A stretch of 64,000 nt of DNA, taken from contig CAIRYK010000047.1 of the NCBI GenBank assembly GCA_903882805.1, positions 1 through 64,000 of the forward strand, given 5' to 3'. Below, in pieces: positions 12,101 to 19,821 of the stretch. A program made the translations under genes and the position numbers. The notes below the pieces were generated by a model. The model did not search any database and was not told the DNA's origin. It was given only the letters and a program-made list of their open reading frames with translations. How positions within the stretch are numbered: position 1 is the first letter of the stretch; every line of letters begins with the position of its first letter. Source of the stretch: an uncultured Bacteroidota bacterium. Lineage in GTDB: Bacteria; Bacteroidota; Bacteroidia; Chitinophagales; Chitinophagaceae.

Positions 12101-15027
12101 GGCAATGCATAAGTTACAACAGTTGTACCGGCAGCAATACCTGATACAATACCTGAGACAGAGCCCGCAACAGCAATTGCCGGATTGCCGGTACTCCAAA
12201 ATCCACCGACGCTGCCCGAGGCAAGCGATGTCGTTAATCCGACACAAACTGAAGTAGTACCTGTTATCAGAGCAGGTAGCGGGTTGACGGTAACAGTCGC
12301 TAAAGCGGTACATCCGGTACCCAACATATAAGTAACTACGGAAGTGCCTGACGACAGCCCGCTTACTACACCCGAGATAGATCCTATAGTAGCCACAGTA
12401 GGTGTACCGCTTATCCACATCCCCCCACCGGCGTCAGATAGCGTTGTTGTTAGCCCAGCGCAAACGCTTCTTACACCCGAGATTGGCGCAGGCAAAACGT
12501 TTACAACCATTGTTTTAGTGATAATGCACCCAGTAGGCGCTGTGTAAGTAATGCTTACAGTACCTGGAGCTAGGCCATTTACAACGCCGGAAGACGACCC
12601 TATTGACGCTACCGCCGGTGCGCTGCTGGTCCAGGCGCCTCCGGTAATTGTATTGCTGAGTGTAACTGAAGAACTGATACAAACCGAACTGCTCCCGCCG
12701 ATGGTAGGCGGCAACGGATTAACGGTTACTGTGGTTGTGGTGCGGCAACCGGTTGGTAGCGTGTACGAAATAAGCGCGGTACCTGCGGCAATGCCAGTTA
12801 CAATTCCCGAAGCAGTACCCACGGTAGCTACCCCCGAAAATGCGCCGCTACTCCAAACACCTGCAGGCGTACTATTAGATAATGTTGTATTAAGTCCTAC
12901 GCACACATTAGTAATTCCAGTTGTGGTCGTGGGTAGTGGATTGACCGTTAATGATTGTGTAATGAAACAATTGGTAGGCGCGGTATAAGTGATAATAGTG
13001 GTACCTGCAGCTACTCCGGTAACAACTCCGCTCGATGTACCGATTGTTGCAACTCCTGTATTGCTGCTACTCCACGTGCCGCCTGTTGTGGCATTTGTAA
13101 GCGTTGTATTAGAAGCCACACACACTGCCGAAGCGCCGCTTATAGCTGCAGGAATTGGGTTAATCGTAACAGCCGATGTGCCTGACGATGAACAAGCGCT
13201 ATTAGTAGCCGTGGCAGTATAGGTAACAACAGTTGTGGTTAGTACGGTAGTTGGCCGAACATAAACTGTATTAAGCTGAGTACCCGATGTATAAGGCGTG
13301 GTAAAGCCAGCATCGTTATACAAATGGGTAACCGGCGACCAACTCGGTGTGGCCTCTGATGAGGTACCCATAATCAATACATTGTCTATAGCCCAGTAGT
13401 AGCCCCAATGGCAATAATAGTAGAACCTGATTTTACAGTTAGACGAGCCAAGATATGGCGTGAGCGAAATTGTCTGTATGGCAAAACTTATGTTTGTGCC
13501 TACGTCTGCGCCGGCGTAGTTGCGCATGGTTGTCCATGTGCTGCCGCCGTCTGTGCTAATCTCAACATTCACATTCATATCGCCCGACCAATAGTCGTAA
13601 GCCATCTGAAAAGTGAGCGTCGCAGCCGAATAACCTGCAAGTGTAAACACCGGCGAAATAAGCCGAGACGATGTATAGGTGGTAGAACCGGACGTGTCAG
13701 AATTCGACATGGCAAATGTGCTGTTGTCGGGACTATGGTAGGTGTGCTGTTCGTTCACATATCCGTCGCCGCACCACTTCCAATGGGCGCCCCATACTGT
13801 GCCTACGCTTCCGGCGCTATCAACCGTCCACGTGGTGAGACCGGCATTGAAATTCTGAACCAGAATTGTGTCGGGAGAGTACGAACCGGTGGCGGTGAGT
13901 GTGGCGCTATTGCCATTACATATTGCAGTTACCGATGGTGTAACTACGGGCCTCGTGGGCGCTACATATACAATTATAGGTTTTATAGCCGAACAACCGG
14001 CAACCGTATAAGTAATATTACAGATGCCGGCTGCAATACCAGTCACATTACCTGAACCATCTACCGACCCTATAGCCGTATTACTGCTGGCCCATGTTCC
14101 CCCGCTTGTTGCATCGGTAAACGTTGTAGTGGCTCCCGGGCAAATACCGCTGACGCCGCTAATTGCCGCAGGCGAAGGATTGACCGTCATGGTTACTGTA
14201 TTGCTGGTGACAGTGGCAGGAGCTACACATGCCGCATTGCTCGTCATACTTACTGCAATAGTATTACCGCTCGATAATGAACTATTGGCATAGGTAGTAC
14301 TGGTCGACACATTCGCACCGTTCAGCGTCCATTGGTATGCCGGCGCCGATCCGCCATTGGTGGGCGTTGGCGTAAAAATCACATTCGTGCCTGAACATAT
14401 TGTTCCCGATGGCGATGCAGCAATAGTAACCGACGGCGTAACCGGAACTACCAATGCAAGGCTGCCGAAATTTGTACCGCCTGTACCCGTTGTAACGCCA
14501 GTGACTCCTGATACAGAGGTAGCATATATATTGCCAGACGACGAAGATGTAGAGGTTGCCTGCACTTGCAGGCCAGTTACCGTTACCTGATCGTAAGCCG
14601 CGCTACCCAACGTGGTAATGTTAACAGTAAGCGTTGTACTTGTAATAGAACAGGACACCGCCGTAACATTGGCTCCTGATGTATAAGTTACAGCTGGCAA
14701 CGCGCCGCTAAACTGCCAGCCCGCAGGCGCCGAAAGTAACACTACATTGGTTGCAGGCACTCCGCCGCTACCTCCGTAAAAATCACTAACGCCCCCCTCT
14801 GTAATTGTAATTGAGCCAACGGTAGTAAATGCCGGAGCAATACCGCCAACAGCTTTATTACGGCATATTGTGGTTCCACCGGATGCCGGCGTGACCAACA
14901 CCTGCGCAAAACTGCTGAACCCAAACAGACAAAACAATAGAAGTAACAGATAGCGATTAATAGCTTTGATACAACAGCAACTGCCTGCTAAACTGGCGGT
15001 TACCAATTGTAAAGAGTTCTTTTTCAT
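6121..15027 (-). CDS. Giant Ig-like repeat T9SS surface protein
   Basis: About 2,968 residues from the preferred ATG at 15027; an ATG at 15060 is in frame but lies before the signal peptide start (MKKNSLQ). The order is: signal peptide ending SSFAQ; an N-terminal beta-rich region and one PKD-like unit; one Ig-like repeat; a MAM/jelly-roll-like domain (DNA about 13330-13890) with many aromatic residues and a WAIDNV motif; 26 further tandem Ig-like repeats; a short divergent domain; three to four PKD-like units sharing PG-x-x-x-x-x-G-x-x-x-TFT; and a T9SS type A sorting domain with LAPNPNDGNF near residue 2890. Export and attachment through the T9SS is well supported. The ligand is unknown; adhesion or gliding is inferred. 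An intrinsic terminator follows. Confidence 0.9.
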   Translation of the reverse strand: MKKNSLQLVTASLAGSCCCIKAINRYLLLLLFCLFGFSSFAQVLVTPASGGTTICRNKAVGGIAPAFTTVGSITITEGGVSDFYGGSGGVPATNVVLLSAPAGWQFSGALPAVTYTSGANVTAVSCSITSTTLTVNITTLGSAAYDQVTVTGLQVQATSTSSSSGNIYATSVSGVTGVTTGTGGTNFGSLALVVPVTPSVTIAASPSGTICSGTNVIFTPTPTNGGSAPAYQWTLNGANVSTSTTYANSSLSSGNTIAVSMTSNAACVAPATVTSNTVTMTVNPSPAAISGVSGICPGATTTFTDATSGGTWASSNTAIGSVDGSGNVTGIAAGICNITYTVAGCSAIKPIIVYVAPTRPVVTPSVTAICNGNSATLTATGSYSPDTILVQNFNAGLTTWTVDSAGSVGTVWGAHWKWCGDGYVNEQHTYHSPDNSTFAMSNSDTSGSTTYTSSRLISPVFTLAGYSAATLTFQMAYDYWSGDMNVNVEISTDGGSTWTTMRNYAGADVGTNISFAIQTISLTPYLGSSNCKIRFYYYCHWGYYWAIDNVLIMGTSSEATPSWSPVTHLYNDAGFTTPYTSGTQLNTVYVRPTTVLTTTVVTYTATATNSACSSSGTSAVTINPIPAAISGASAVCVASNTTLTNATTGGTWSSSNTGVATIGTSSGVVTGVAAGTTIITYTAPTNCFITQSLTVNPLPTTTTGITNVCVGLNTTLSNSTPAGVWSSGAFSGVATVGTASGIVTGIAAGTALISYTLPTGCRTTTTVTVNPLPPTIGGSSSVCISSSVTLSNTITGGAWTSSAPAVASIGSSSGVVNGLAPGTVSITYTAPTGCIITKTMVVNVLPAPISGVRSVCAGLTTTLSDAGGGMWISGTPTVATIGSISGVVSGLSSGTSVVTYMLGTGCTALATVTVNPLPALITGTTSVCVGLTTSLASGSVGGFWSTGNPAIAVAGSVSGIVSGIAAGTTVVTYALPTGCITRSNLLVNPLPAAVAGADAVCVGLSTILTNSTSGGLWSSGDLSVATVGSLSGLVNGVAAGSVNITYTLGTGCISIKVFTVHPLPAAISGTTNVCVGLTTTLSNTGGGTWASSNSAIASVGSATGIVAGVAAGTAIVTYTFPTGCIITASVLVNPLPAPITGVAAACEGGSVTLLNITVGGSWYSSDNALATVGSGTGNVTAIAAGTPIITYLLATGCVATRGFTVHPLPSPIGGGPTLCLGYGATLTNLLTGGTWVSGSPAIVSVGSSSGIVSGLAVGTSIITYTLPTGCQNTVVITVNSLPSPNTGNFSLCQGVVSNLYNPSGGGTWSSSNTAVAFIGSATGSVLGVTLGTARITYTLGTSCTSFTTVTVSPLPAVIVGPPSLCVGMSAPFTDATPGGLWSSVGWGGAADVGSTSGVVTGLASGSAVITYTLPTGCSATKPLEINGLPASIDGVPYMCAGFTTTLTCTGGGLWSSGSTAIATVGSVSGVVRGVLAGTSNITYSLGTGCYNIQTVTVNPLPAPISGTPVVCVGSTSTLTSASPGGIWVSMNTAIGDIGTTTGVLTGISAGTTAVVYTLPTGCSGASSVIVNPVPDPISGVTGVCLGLTSSLSNATSGGIWSSSNPFVARIGSVSGMVSGLSAGSAIITYRLSTGCLASTTVVVYATPGAIAGPSGICIGSTATLAAIGGGTWSSSNPAVADIGSTTGVVTSVAVGTTIVTYSLGVSCNSFLTVTVTPLPSLISGPAGICTGAIAYMTNPETGTWSSSAPAIASIDTYTGGVTGITAGTVTITFTLPTGCVTTASLVTYPSPDPITGILSVCQGSTTTLYNTSAGGVWNSGNDLIATIDSITGLVNGLGSGTVIMSYTLPTGCMTIAALTVNPRTPITGRLNVCVGLTTALSSTSVGGTWTSSNPAIASIGLTSGIVTGVSAGVVTITYVLPTGCTVANTLAVFPAPAPVTGLAMACVGQATTLSDATPGGTWSSGDPAIAIVGSTSGVVIGIAGGMADITYTSSIGCPAWVTYTVNPLPLPITGPLRVCLGLTSFATAPSFGGTWSSSAPAIATIGSSSGLMYGVALGTSIITYTFISTGCYTTSPVTVNPPPSPIVGPSSVCVSGLISLTDATPGGSWSSSNTAIAGVGLLSGAVSGVSAGAVTITYTPPTGCVALHALTVNPLPAAITGGSVVCASYPLLLADVSPGGLWTSGSPAIATVGSATGVVLGMSGGGAIITYTLPTGCRAMKSISVLPTAPVFGPEYLCLSQPIIYTNAVAGGTWTSSNIGVATVGSLTGLVTGVTLGSTIISYSLPTGCVRTATVVVSPLPSTIAGPSAVCYGASVLLTDSSTGGSWSSSDPTVATVGSSSGLVSGVSVGETVITYTLPTGCLAYRSMTVNPLPASIVGLGSVCAGQTINLFNASPDGEWLSSDVAIAAVGSTSGVVTGVTAGSATISYVLPTGCYVTHSVAVNALSPIVGPANLCYGVPVTFTDGTPGGRWLSSNSVIAVIGSSTGVATGMVLGTATISYILPSGCVATATVTVYPLPTLETVTGGGSRCASGPGVVIGLASSRTGFIYILKRSGVNLDTLTGTGSSLDYGTYTTGGLYTVLAVNIITGCSRTMSGSAFITVIPDAVPEVRITRGGSDTLCTGVRTTFTALPINGGTAPTYVWNVNGTNVGILNSYSFVPATGDVVTCTMTSNAVCALPSVVSSSDTLYVSPFLTPSVTIDVYPGDTVCAGRVATFTPSPVIGGISPTYMWRKNGVDQGLSPVFVTAPVFGDVINCIMTSSFPCLAINDVASNSIKMKTVAPFSPSVVIEARPGAYILPGQTDTFTAIVSNAGLNPEYQWAINNTTVPGATNSVFITSSLANRDSVSCVVTTTGICNGNQTFNWIIVSVNNVGFDNVSENAGSLSLAPNPNDGNFKLVGTLNTSDPKDVHLTVTDILGRVVFEEEVFVNNRSLNIPISLTPQIKNGMYLLQVQLGDKRKIMHFVVGR
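7470..13165 (-). repeat. 26 tandem Ig-like repeats of about 219 bp
   Basis: Units follow the plan I-x-G-x-x-x-VC-x-G-x-x-x-x-L, GG-x-W-SS, A-x-x-G-S-x-S-G-x-V-x-G, ITY-x-LPTGC. Each has two Cys, near its beginning and end. A 27th copy of the same kind lies apart, at about 13960-14185, on the N-terminal side of the MAM-like domain. Units are diverged in sequence but uniform in length. Confidence 0.9.
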
Positions 15028-15081
15028 CAACAAAAAAACGTTTTTTATTTCAGGCGCCACCCTGCCAAGAAATTATATTAC

Positions 15082-15089
15082 CAAAAATA
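15082..15089 (-). promoter_or_regulatory. Possible -7 box for the giant T9SS gene
   Basis: The minus strand reads TATTTTTG, matching TAnnTTTG. It would place transcription start near 15075, about 48 bases before the ATG at 15027. That also argues against very distant upstream starts. Confidence 0.4.
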
Positions 15090-15221
15090 ACATTATTTTG
15101 GAAATCGCCAACAAAAAGCCGCTCTTTTTTTACCCACATACGTGGATAGGGTAATGAGCAACTAAATTACGAGATGTTACAGGTATCTAATATTTGATTT
15201 TTGCAGCTGTAAATGAACCTG

Positions 15222-15521
15222 TTAGTTATCCATTGGCCCCATACTCGTATGGCGTAAGGCAATGATTTTAACCTCTGTAGATAATACTCTGTAGGCAATC
15301 CGCAATCTATGCATTTCAAAAGCTCGATATGTACCGTAATTATCTGTTTTGTACTTATCTAATGGGTATCTTTCCGGATAGGTACATAAAGACCGGGTAA
15401 CATCCAAAACATCGTTTCTAACTTTACGAGCGTTTTGCAAAGAATCGTTTTTTATGTAATCACAAGTTTCTTTAAGCTTTTGGAGAGCAATGCTATTCCA
15501 GATTACCTTTCTTAAAACCAT
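15222..15521 (-). CDS. RelE/ParE-family toxin
   Basis: 99 residues. Family features are the basic N-terminal helix region, the central YP-x-RYPLDKY segment, R-x-RIAYRV, and the C-terminal RHTSM-x-P ending typical of plasmid-stabilisation (ParE/RelE) toxins. These act as mRNA interferases or gyrase poisons; which one applies here cannot be told from sequence. The start overlaps the upstream antitoxin stop by 10 bases, the normal antitoxin-first order. Confidence 0.85.
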   Translation of the reverse strand: MVLRKVIWNSIALQKLKETCDYIKNDSLQNARKVRNDVLDVTRSLCTYPERYPLDKYKTDNYGTYRAFEMHRLRIAYRVLSTEVKIIALRHTSMGPMDN

Positions 15522-15751
15522 GCGGCTGCCTGTTTTTCAGCGTCTTCTTGCGTTATTTTGTTACCTGCGTCGATAGCAGCTTCAGCATCGGCCAGTTCTT
15601 TATTATACTGTTCGATTGTGAGCCTTTTTGCTTGAAATCCTTCTTTAGTTTTAATAAATGCTTTAATGACGCTTAAAACAGATTTTTTATCTTCCGGCTC
15701 TAAAAGCTGTAGACATTGTTGAATTTCGGCATCAATCGACAACGCTGACAT
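15512..15751 (-). CDS. Antitoxin partner of the RelE/ParE toxin
   Basis: 79 residues, acidic and helical. The N-terminal half (QQCLQLLEPEDKKSVLSVIK) and the C-terminal segment rich in Ala, Asp and Glu resemble small antitoxins found with ParE-like toxins in Bacteroidota. It is translationally coupled (10-base overlap) to the toxin downstream. Assignment rests mainly on position and size. Confidence 0.75.
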   Translation of the reverse strand: MSALSIDAEIQQCLQLLEPEDKKSVLSVIKAFIKTKEGFQAKRLTIEQYNKELADAEAAIDAGNKITQEDAEKQAAAWF

Positions 15752-15903
15752 AATGGCTATTTTATCATTAAAGTTAAGGCAAACAGTACATTTTTATTTC
15801 AAACCTCTGATATTAGCTACAACGCACTAAACGTTAAGAAAGAAATTAGGAGCATTATAAGCTGCAAATATTGTAACTTAGAATAAACCAAATATCCCAC
15901 TCA

Positions 15904-16557
15904 TTACCATTTCCCTAACCCAATCTCGGCGCGGGCTTTGTTGGTAGCTTCTATGTCTAATGGCTTAAGAGGCGCAGAGGCCTTTGTTTTCGCATCGTAA
16001 TGCTCTATTACATAATACAATTCCGGCTTCTTACGCTCCAGCATAGTGCGATCGTAAATTAGCGCATATTCCATACCGGGCATTTTTCTGTCTACTGCTG
16101 CCTTGTGCAACAGCTCAAAAAATTCGTCTGTTAGCTTTTCGGAGTTGTGCATTATTATTGTCGACACCAACTCGTCGGCGACATACTTATACGGATAGCC
16201 GTACTTATTAATTATCGCTTTTACAGCCTCAAAGTTGGCTGCATCTATTTGGCTCTGCAGTTGCCACAACGAATCTTTCTGCTCCTTATTGATACCTACT
16301 CTGCCGGCCTGCACATCCTTCATACGTTGCATGGAAGATGGTCCGTCTAGTGCGCGCAATTCTTTCAACTTTTGTTCATCCGTTTCACCATACATAAGCA
16401 TCCAGCGGTAACGCTGATCGGCTGCCATCATTGTTTTTATAGCGCCCGCTATGCTGTCTTTTACTGCGCGGGTAAGGCGCGGCTGGCTGTGTGCCGGAAC
16501 GAATGCAACTAAGCATAGCACAAATAATAAGTAGCGTAATACACCGATTAACTTCAT
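15904..16557 (-). CDS. Secreted protein resembling the DUF6624 family
   Basis: 217 residues with a signal peptide ending AHSQ. The mature part has the run ADQRYRW, a DAANFEAVKAIINKYGYP segment, a region with paired His/Asn, and MEYALIYDRTML, which together resemble DUF6624-type proteins of Bacteroidota. Their function is not established. It stands alone between the toxin pair and a T9SS cargo gene. Confidence 0.65.
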   Translation of the reverse strand: MKLIGVLRYLLFVLCLVAFVPAHSQPRLTRAVKDSIAGAIKTMMAADQRYRWMLMYGETDEQKLKELRALDGPSSMQRMKDVQAGRVGINKEQKDSLWQLQSQIDAANFEAVKAIINKYGYPYKYVADELVSTIIMHNSEKLTDEFFELLHKAAVDRKMPGMEYALIYDRTMLERKKPELYYVIEHYDAKTKASAPLKPLDIEATNKARAEIGLGKW

Positions 16558-16686
16558 TACAAAAGATGTTTTTATGCACTAAATATACAAAGACGATTAT
16601 TGTCAAAATAATATCAATAGTTATGAAGCGCCAACCTATTAGTTACAACAAAAGATCAACCAACTATTGTCCAAGTAACGAATTAC

Positions 16687-16721
16687 AAAAAAAAGGGCGC
16701 AGCCCCCAAACAGCTGCGCCC
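16687..16721 (-). terminator. Intrinsic terminator after the T9SS cargo gene
   Basis: A 9-bp stem (GGGCGCAGC, 16695-16703, with GCTGCGCCC, 16713-16721) is followed on the minus strand by eight T. It lies just past the stop codon at 16743. Confidence 0.85.
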
Positions 16722-16742
16722 CTTACCATATACATCCTCGTC

Positions 16743-18032
16743 TTATTGCTTCATTACTTTCTGTGTATAAACACCATTCGCTGTAAACAACTTTATCACA
16801 TACATTCCTGCAGGCAATGATTTAATATCTATTTTGCCAGCAACCACATTAGAAGATAATGCCAATGTACCGACGCTCGAGTATAGCTCCAGTTTTTGAA
16901 CATGCTCCTTAGTATCTACATATAACACGTCTGTTGCTGGATTCGGATATATAGATGCGCTGTTGTCTTTTGCCAAAGATTTACTTACACTCGTTGTGCT
17001 TGCTGTGCGCATGGGCAGGGTTGCTTCCATACAGTTGGCGCTTATACGCATTAGCTCAAAAAACTGTCCGTTAGTATTTGTTAGTGTTTGGCGACTCACT
17101 ACAAGGCCTGTTGTAAGCGACACTCCCACCAGCTCAGCCCCGTTATTGTAGTAATATACCATAGCATCAGGGTCAATTGTAGAACCTGAATTGAGGCTGT
17201 ATCCTCCCACGCCAATTGAATAAGGAGAAACAACTGTTACGACACCGGTATTGGGATTGATCCTGCCAAGAAAAAGCGCAGTTGAGTCAACTTCCTGCCA
17301 GAAAATGCTTGAGTCCACCGGATCATAAACCGTGTCGTAAAAGTTCTGCCGTATCATACCATAGATAGCAGTATCGGCGCAACTATAAGTAAAATTATCA
17401 AATATCATTCCGTCGCCCAATATCATCCTGGAGTTGGAATACACACTGCCCGTGTACATATCCAGCCCTACCAGATTTGAACCTGTAGAATAGTAAAAAA
17501 CCATTTGATACGGATCGATGGCGCTGCCTGCAAGCGCATACCCCTGCCCTACCGACGAATCGGATATTTGTGTTATTACGCCAGATGTTGTGTTGATGGT
17601 AGCCAGATAAAGCTCTCCATAATTAGTCATTGTTGCAGAATCAAATGTATTTATGCGGGCAAGGCCGTAAAGCGTGGAGTCTGAATTATTGAACCTGAAG
17701 TTGTCGAAGTAACTGTCGGCAATCGGGTTGCTGATAGGTACGCTACGCAAAGCTATGCCTGAGGAAAGATCAACGCTTTTGATCTCGTTGTAGCCCATGA
17801 AATGGTATAGATTACGATATGGATCGAGGGCGGCGCCCGTCAGATTAACAAGCGCAGACACCGAACTATCGTTGACATTGGTCACCACGCCTGTTGATGG
17901 ATTTACAGTAGAAAGATAAACAGCTTCGTCGGGCGTATTTCTTCTGGCAAGACCATAAAAATTGCTACTGGTTTGCGATTGAGCGCAAATGCTTAGTTGT
18001 AGCGCTAATAAAAAGAAGGATATCTGTTTCAT
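16743..18032 (-). CDS. T9SS-secreted protein with beta-propeller-like repeats
   Basis: 429 residues. A signal peptide (ending CAQSQT) is followed by repeated units of the form G-x-A-x-DPY-x-x-x-x-Y and GVVT-x-V/I-x-DSS-V, spaced about 100 residues apart, which suggests a WD40/NHL-like propeller of few blades. A T9SS type A sorting domain (SIYPNPATDVLYV, then GMYVIKLF and TQKVMKQ) ends the protein. Binding partner unknown. Monocistronic, with its own promoter-like box and terminator. Confidence 0.8.
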   Translation of the reverse strand: MKQISFFLLALQLSICAQSQTSSNFYGLARRNTPDEAVYLSTVNPSTGVVTNVNDSSVSALVNLTGAALDPYRNLYHFMGYNEIKSVDLSSGIALRSVPISNPIADSYFDNFRFNNSDSTLYGLARINTFDSATMTNYGELYLATINTTSGVITQISDSSVGQGYALAGSAIDPYQMVFYYSTGSNLVGLDMYTGSVYSNSRMILGDGMIFDNFTYSCADTAIYGMIRQNFYDTVYDPVDSSIFWQEVDSTALFLGRINPNTGVVTVVSPYSIGVGGYSLNSGSTIDPDAMVYYYNNGAELVGVSLTTGLVVSRQTLTNTNGQFFELMRISANCMEATLPMRTASTTSVSKSLAKDNSASIYPNPATDVLYVDTKEHVQKLELYSSVGTLALSSNVVAGKIDIKSLPAGMYVIKLFTANGVYTQKVMKQ

Positions 18033-18052
18033 ATTTCTAGAATTTATCTAAA

Positions 18053-18060
18053 CAAAAATA
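18053..18060 (-). promoter_or_regulatory. Possible -7 box
   Basis: The minus strand reads TATTTTTG, matching TAnnTTTG, about 21 bases before the start codon at 18032. Confidence 0.35.
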
Positions 18061-18172
18061 ACGAAAACAGCTAACCGAAAATAAGTCAATTATACATTTT
18101 TTCGATAGGGCTATCAGTGAACCAAACAGCTAATGCATCCCTGCCAACACACGTCTGGTATTTGTTAAGCTC

Positions 18173-18201
18173 AAAAAAATTACCCCAATAACTTGGGGTA
18201 A
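18173..18201 (-). terminator. Intrinsic terminator after cytidine deaminase
   Basis: A perfect 9-bp stem (TTACCCCAA with TTGGGGTAA, loop of four) is followed by seven T on the minus strand, about 40 bases past the deaminase stop. Confidence 0.85.
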
Positions 18202-18238
18202 AACTATACACGGATAATTTTAATTTCGAGTTATTGAC

Positions 18239-18655
18239 TCAGTCACCAACTTCATACATATGGCGACTAGAGAATCCATAGGGCAACAATTCGCCAATAG
18301 TCTTTTGCACTATTTCTCCGTTGTGGAAAAACACGACCACTATATGCTCGCCAAACTCGTGGATAAATTGCCGGCAGGCGCCACAAGGCGTTACCGTAGG
18401 TACATCGGCATACACCGCTATAGCGCGTATGCCTTTATTGCCGGCGGCTATGGCATAACCCAATGCTATACGCTCGGCGCATAGCGTTAGGCTATAAGAT
18501 GCGTTCTCCACATTAGCGGCGCGGTACACCAATCCGTTTTGCGCCTGCACTGCGGCGCCCACCGCAAATGCAGAGTAGGGCGAATAGGATGTTTGCACAG
18601 TTGCCTTGGCCTCCCGGAGCAGGTATTCTGCTTCAGTGTCAGTCAGGTAATTCAT
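18239..18655 (-). CDS. cdd: Cytidine deaminase
   Basis: 138 residues, the usual length of the homotetrameric class. The zinc site is complete: CAER in NASYSLTLCAER supplies the first Cys and the catalytic Glu, and PCGACRQ supplies the two further Cys. The enzyme deaminates cytidine and deoxycytidine to uridine and deoxyuridine for salvage. It lies 32 bases downstream of the 2OG oxygenase gene, probably in one transcript. A nucleoside phosphorylase that could use its product is encoded divergently nearby. Confidence 0.95.
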   Translation of the reverse strand: MNYLTDTEAEYLLREAKATVQTSYSPYSAFAVGAAVQAQNGLVYRAANVENASYSLTLCAERIALGYAIAAGNKGIRAIAVYADVPTVTPCGACRQFIHEFGEHIVVVFFHNGEIVQKTIGELLPYGFSSRHMYEVGD

Positions 18656-18687
18656 TTTATTTTGTTTTTGGGGTATAGCTATGGTGT

Positions 18688-19635
18688 TTAGTTAGTTTTC
18701 AATCCTATTTCGCGCAGGCGCTCATCCAGGTACTGTCCGGCAGTATAGTCTTCATAAGCCTTCGGATGAGCCTCGCTGACGCAACTTTCCAGACACGCCA
18801 GGCTCATATCTGGTTTAGGGTGCAAAAAGAAGGGTATTGAATATCTCGGCGTACTCCATTTTTCCTTTGGCGGATTAATAACGCGGTGTGTGGTAGACTT
18901 CAATCGGTTATTGGTCAGGCGTTGCAGCATATCGCCTACATTCACCACTATTTGGTCGGGCAGCGATGTGGCTGGCGCCCATTCGCCCTGCTTGGTCAGT
19001 ATTTGCAAGCCTTCGGCCGATGCGCCTACCAGCAATGTTATCAGATTGATGTCCTCATGTTGTTCTGCTCGTATGGCCGATTTTGGTTCTTCGGTAATAG
19101 GCGGATAATATATAGCGCGCAAAATAGAATTGCCTCGGGTTACAAACTCATCAAAGTAATGCTCATCGAGGCCTAAGAACAATGCTATTGCCTGCAGCAA
19201 AGCCGTTCCAGATTGTTCGAATGCCTTGTAGGCCGCAAGCATAGTAGGCGTAAACTCCGGTAGCTCATCAACAGTTACATTATCGGGGTAATGGTCGCCG
19301 GAAGTATCATCAGGCGTCTGTCCAAACTGAAAAAATTCTTTAAGGTCGGGCGCTTCAAAACCCTTGGCATGTTCTGTACCAAACGAGGTATATCCACGCT
19401 GACCGGCAAGTTCGGGCTTCTTGTATTTTTCTTTTGTAGCCAGCGGCAGTTCAAAAAACTGCGCAATCTCTCTATATAGTTCTTCTATAAGATCTGCAGG
19501 TATACCATGATTGGTTACTGCTACAAATCCTACATTTTCGTAGGCATCGCCCAGTTCTTGCACAAATCGGTTCTTTGCGGTTGCATCGCCATTCACAAAA
19601 TCGGCAAGGTCTACTACCGGTATATTATTGGTCAT
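18688..19635 (-). CDS. 2-oxoglutarate/Fe(II) oxygenase, isopenicillin N synthase family
   Basis: 315 residues. The N-terminal DIOX_N domain (IPVVDLADF, then GFVAVTNHGIP) is followed by the 2OG-FeII_Oxy domain with the iron ligands His and Asp in QHEDINLIT (about residue 191), a distal His in THRVINP (about 247), and the RYSIPFF arginine-serine pair that binds 2-oxoglutarate. The substrate cannot be deduced; the family includes hydroxylases and desaturases. Co-transcription with cytidine deaminase is suggested by the 32-base gap, and a pyrimidine-related substrate is only a guess from that. Confidence 0.88.
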   Translation of the reverse strand: MTNNIPVVDLADFVNGDATAKNRFVQELGDAYENVGFVAVTNHGIPADLIEELYREIAQFFELPLATKEKYKKPELAGQRGYTSFGTEHAKGFEAPDLKEFFQFGQTPDDTSGDHYPDNVTVDELPEFTPTMLAAYKAFEQSGTALLQAIALFLGLDEHYFDEFVTRGNSILRAIYYPPITEEPKSAIRAEQHEDINLITLLVGASAEGLQILTKQGEWAPATSLPDQIVVNVGDMLQRLTNNRLKSTTHRVINPPKEKWSTPRYSIPFFLHPKPDMSLACLESCVSEAHPKAYEDYTAGQYLDERLREIGLKTN

Positions 19636-19821
19636 GATTCTTAAATTGAGCGCACAAGTTAGTGCAAGCGCCTGCGCTGGAGTATTATTAGTTCGTTAAG
19701 TTTCCATTAATTAAATTTAACTATGTATAGCGCAACCTAAATGCCTATTTAGTCTATTTTTACGGTTTTATTTTATTTGAAGCAACCCGGCATAAAACCG
19801 GCTATTATATACAATCAGGTA

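Noticed and set aside
13408-14055. A 215-codon plus-strand open frame opposite the giant T9SS gene
   Set aside because: It is the reverse complement of strongly supported coding sequence and its composition is that of a shadow frame. The same holds for many 60-110 codon frames opposite the repeats.
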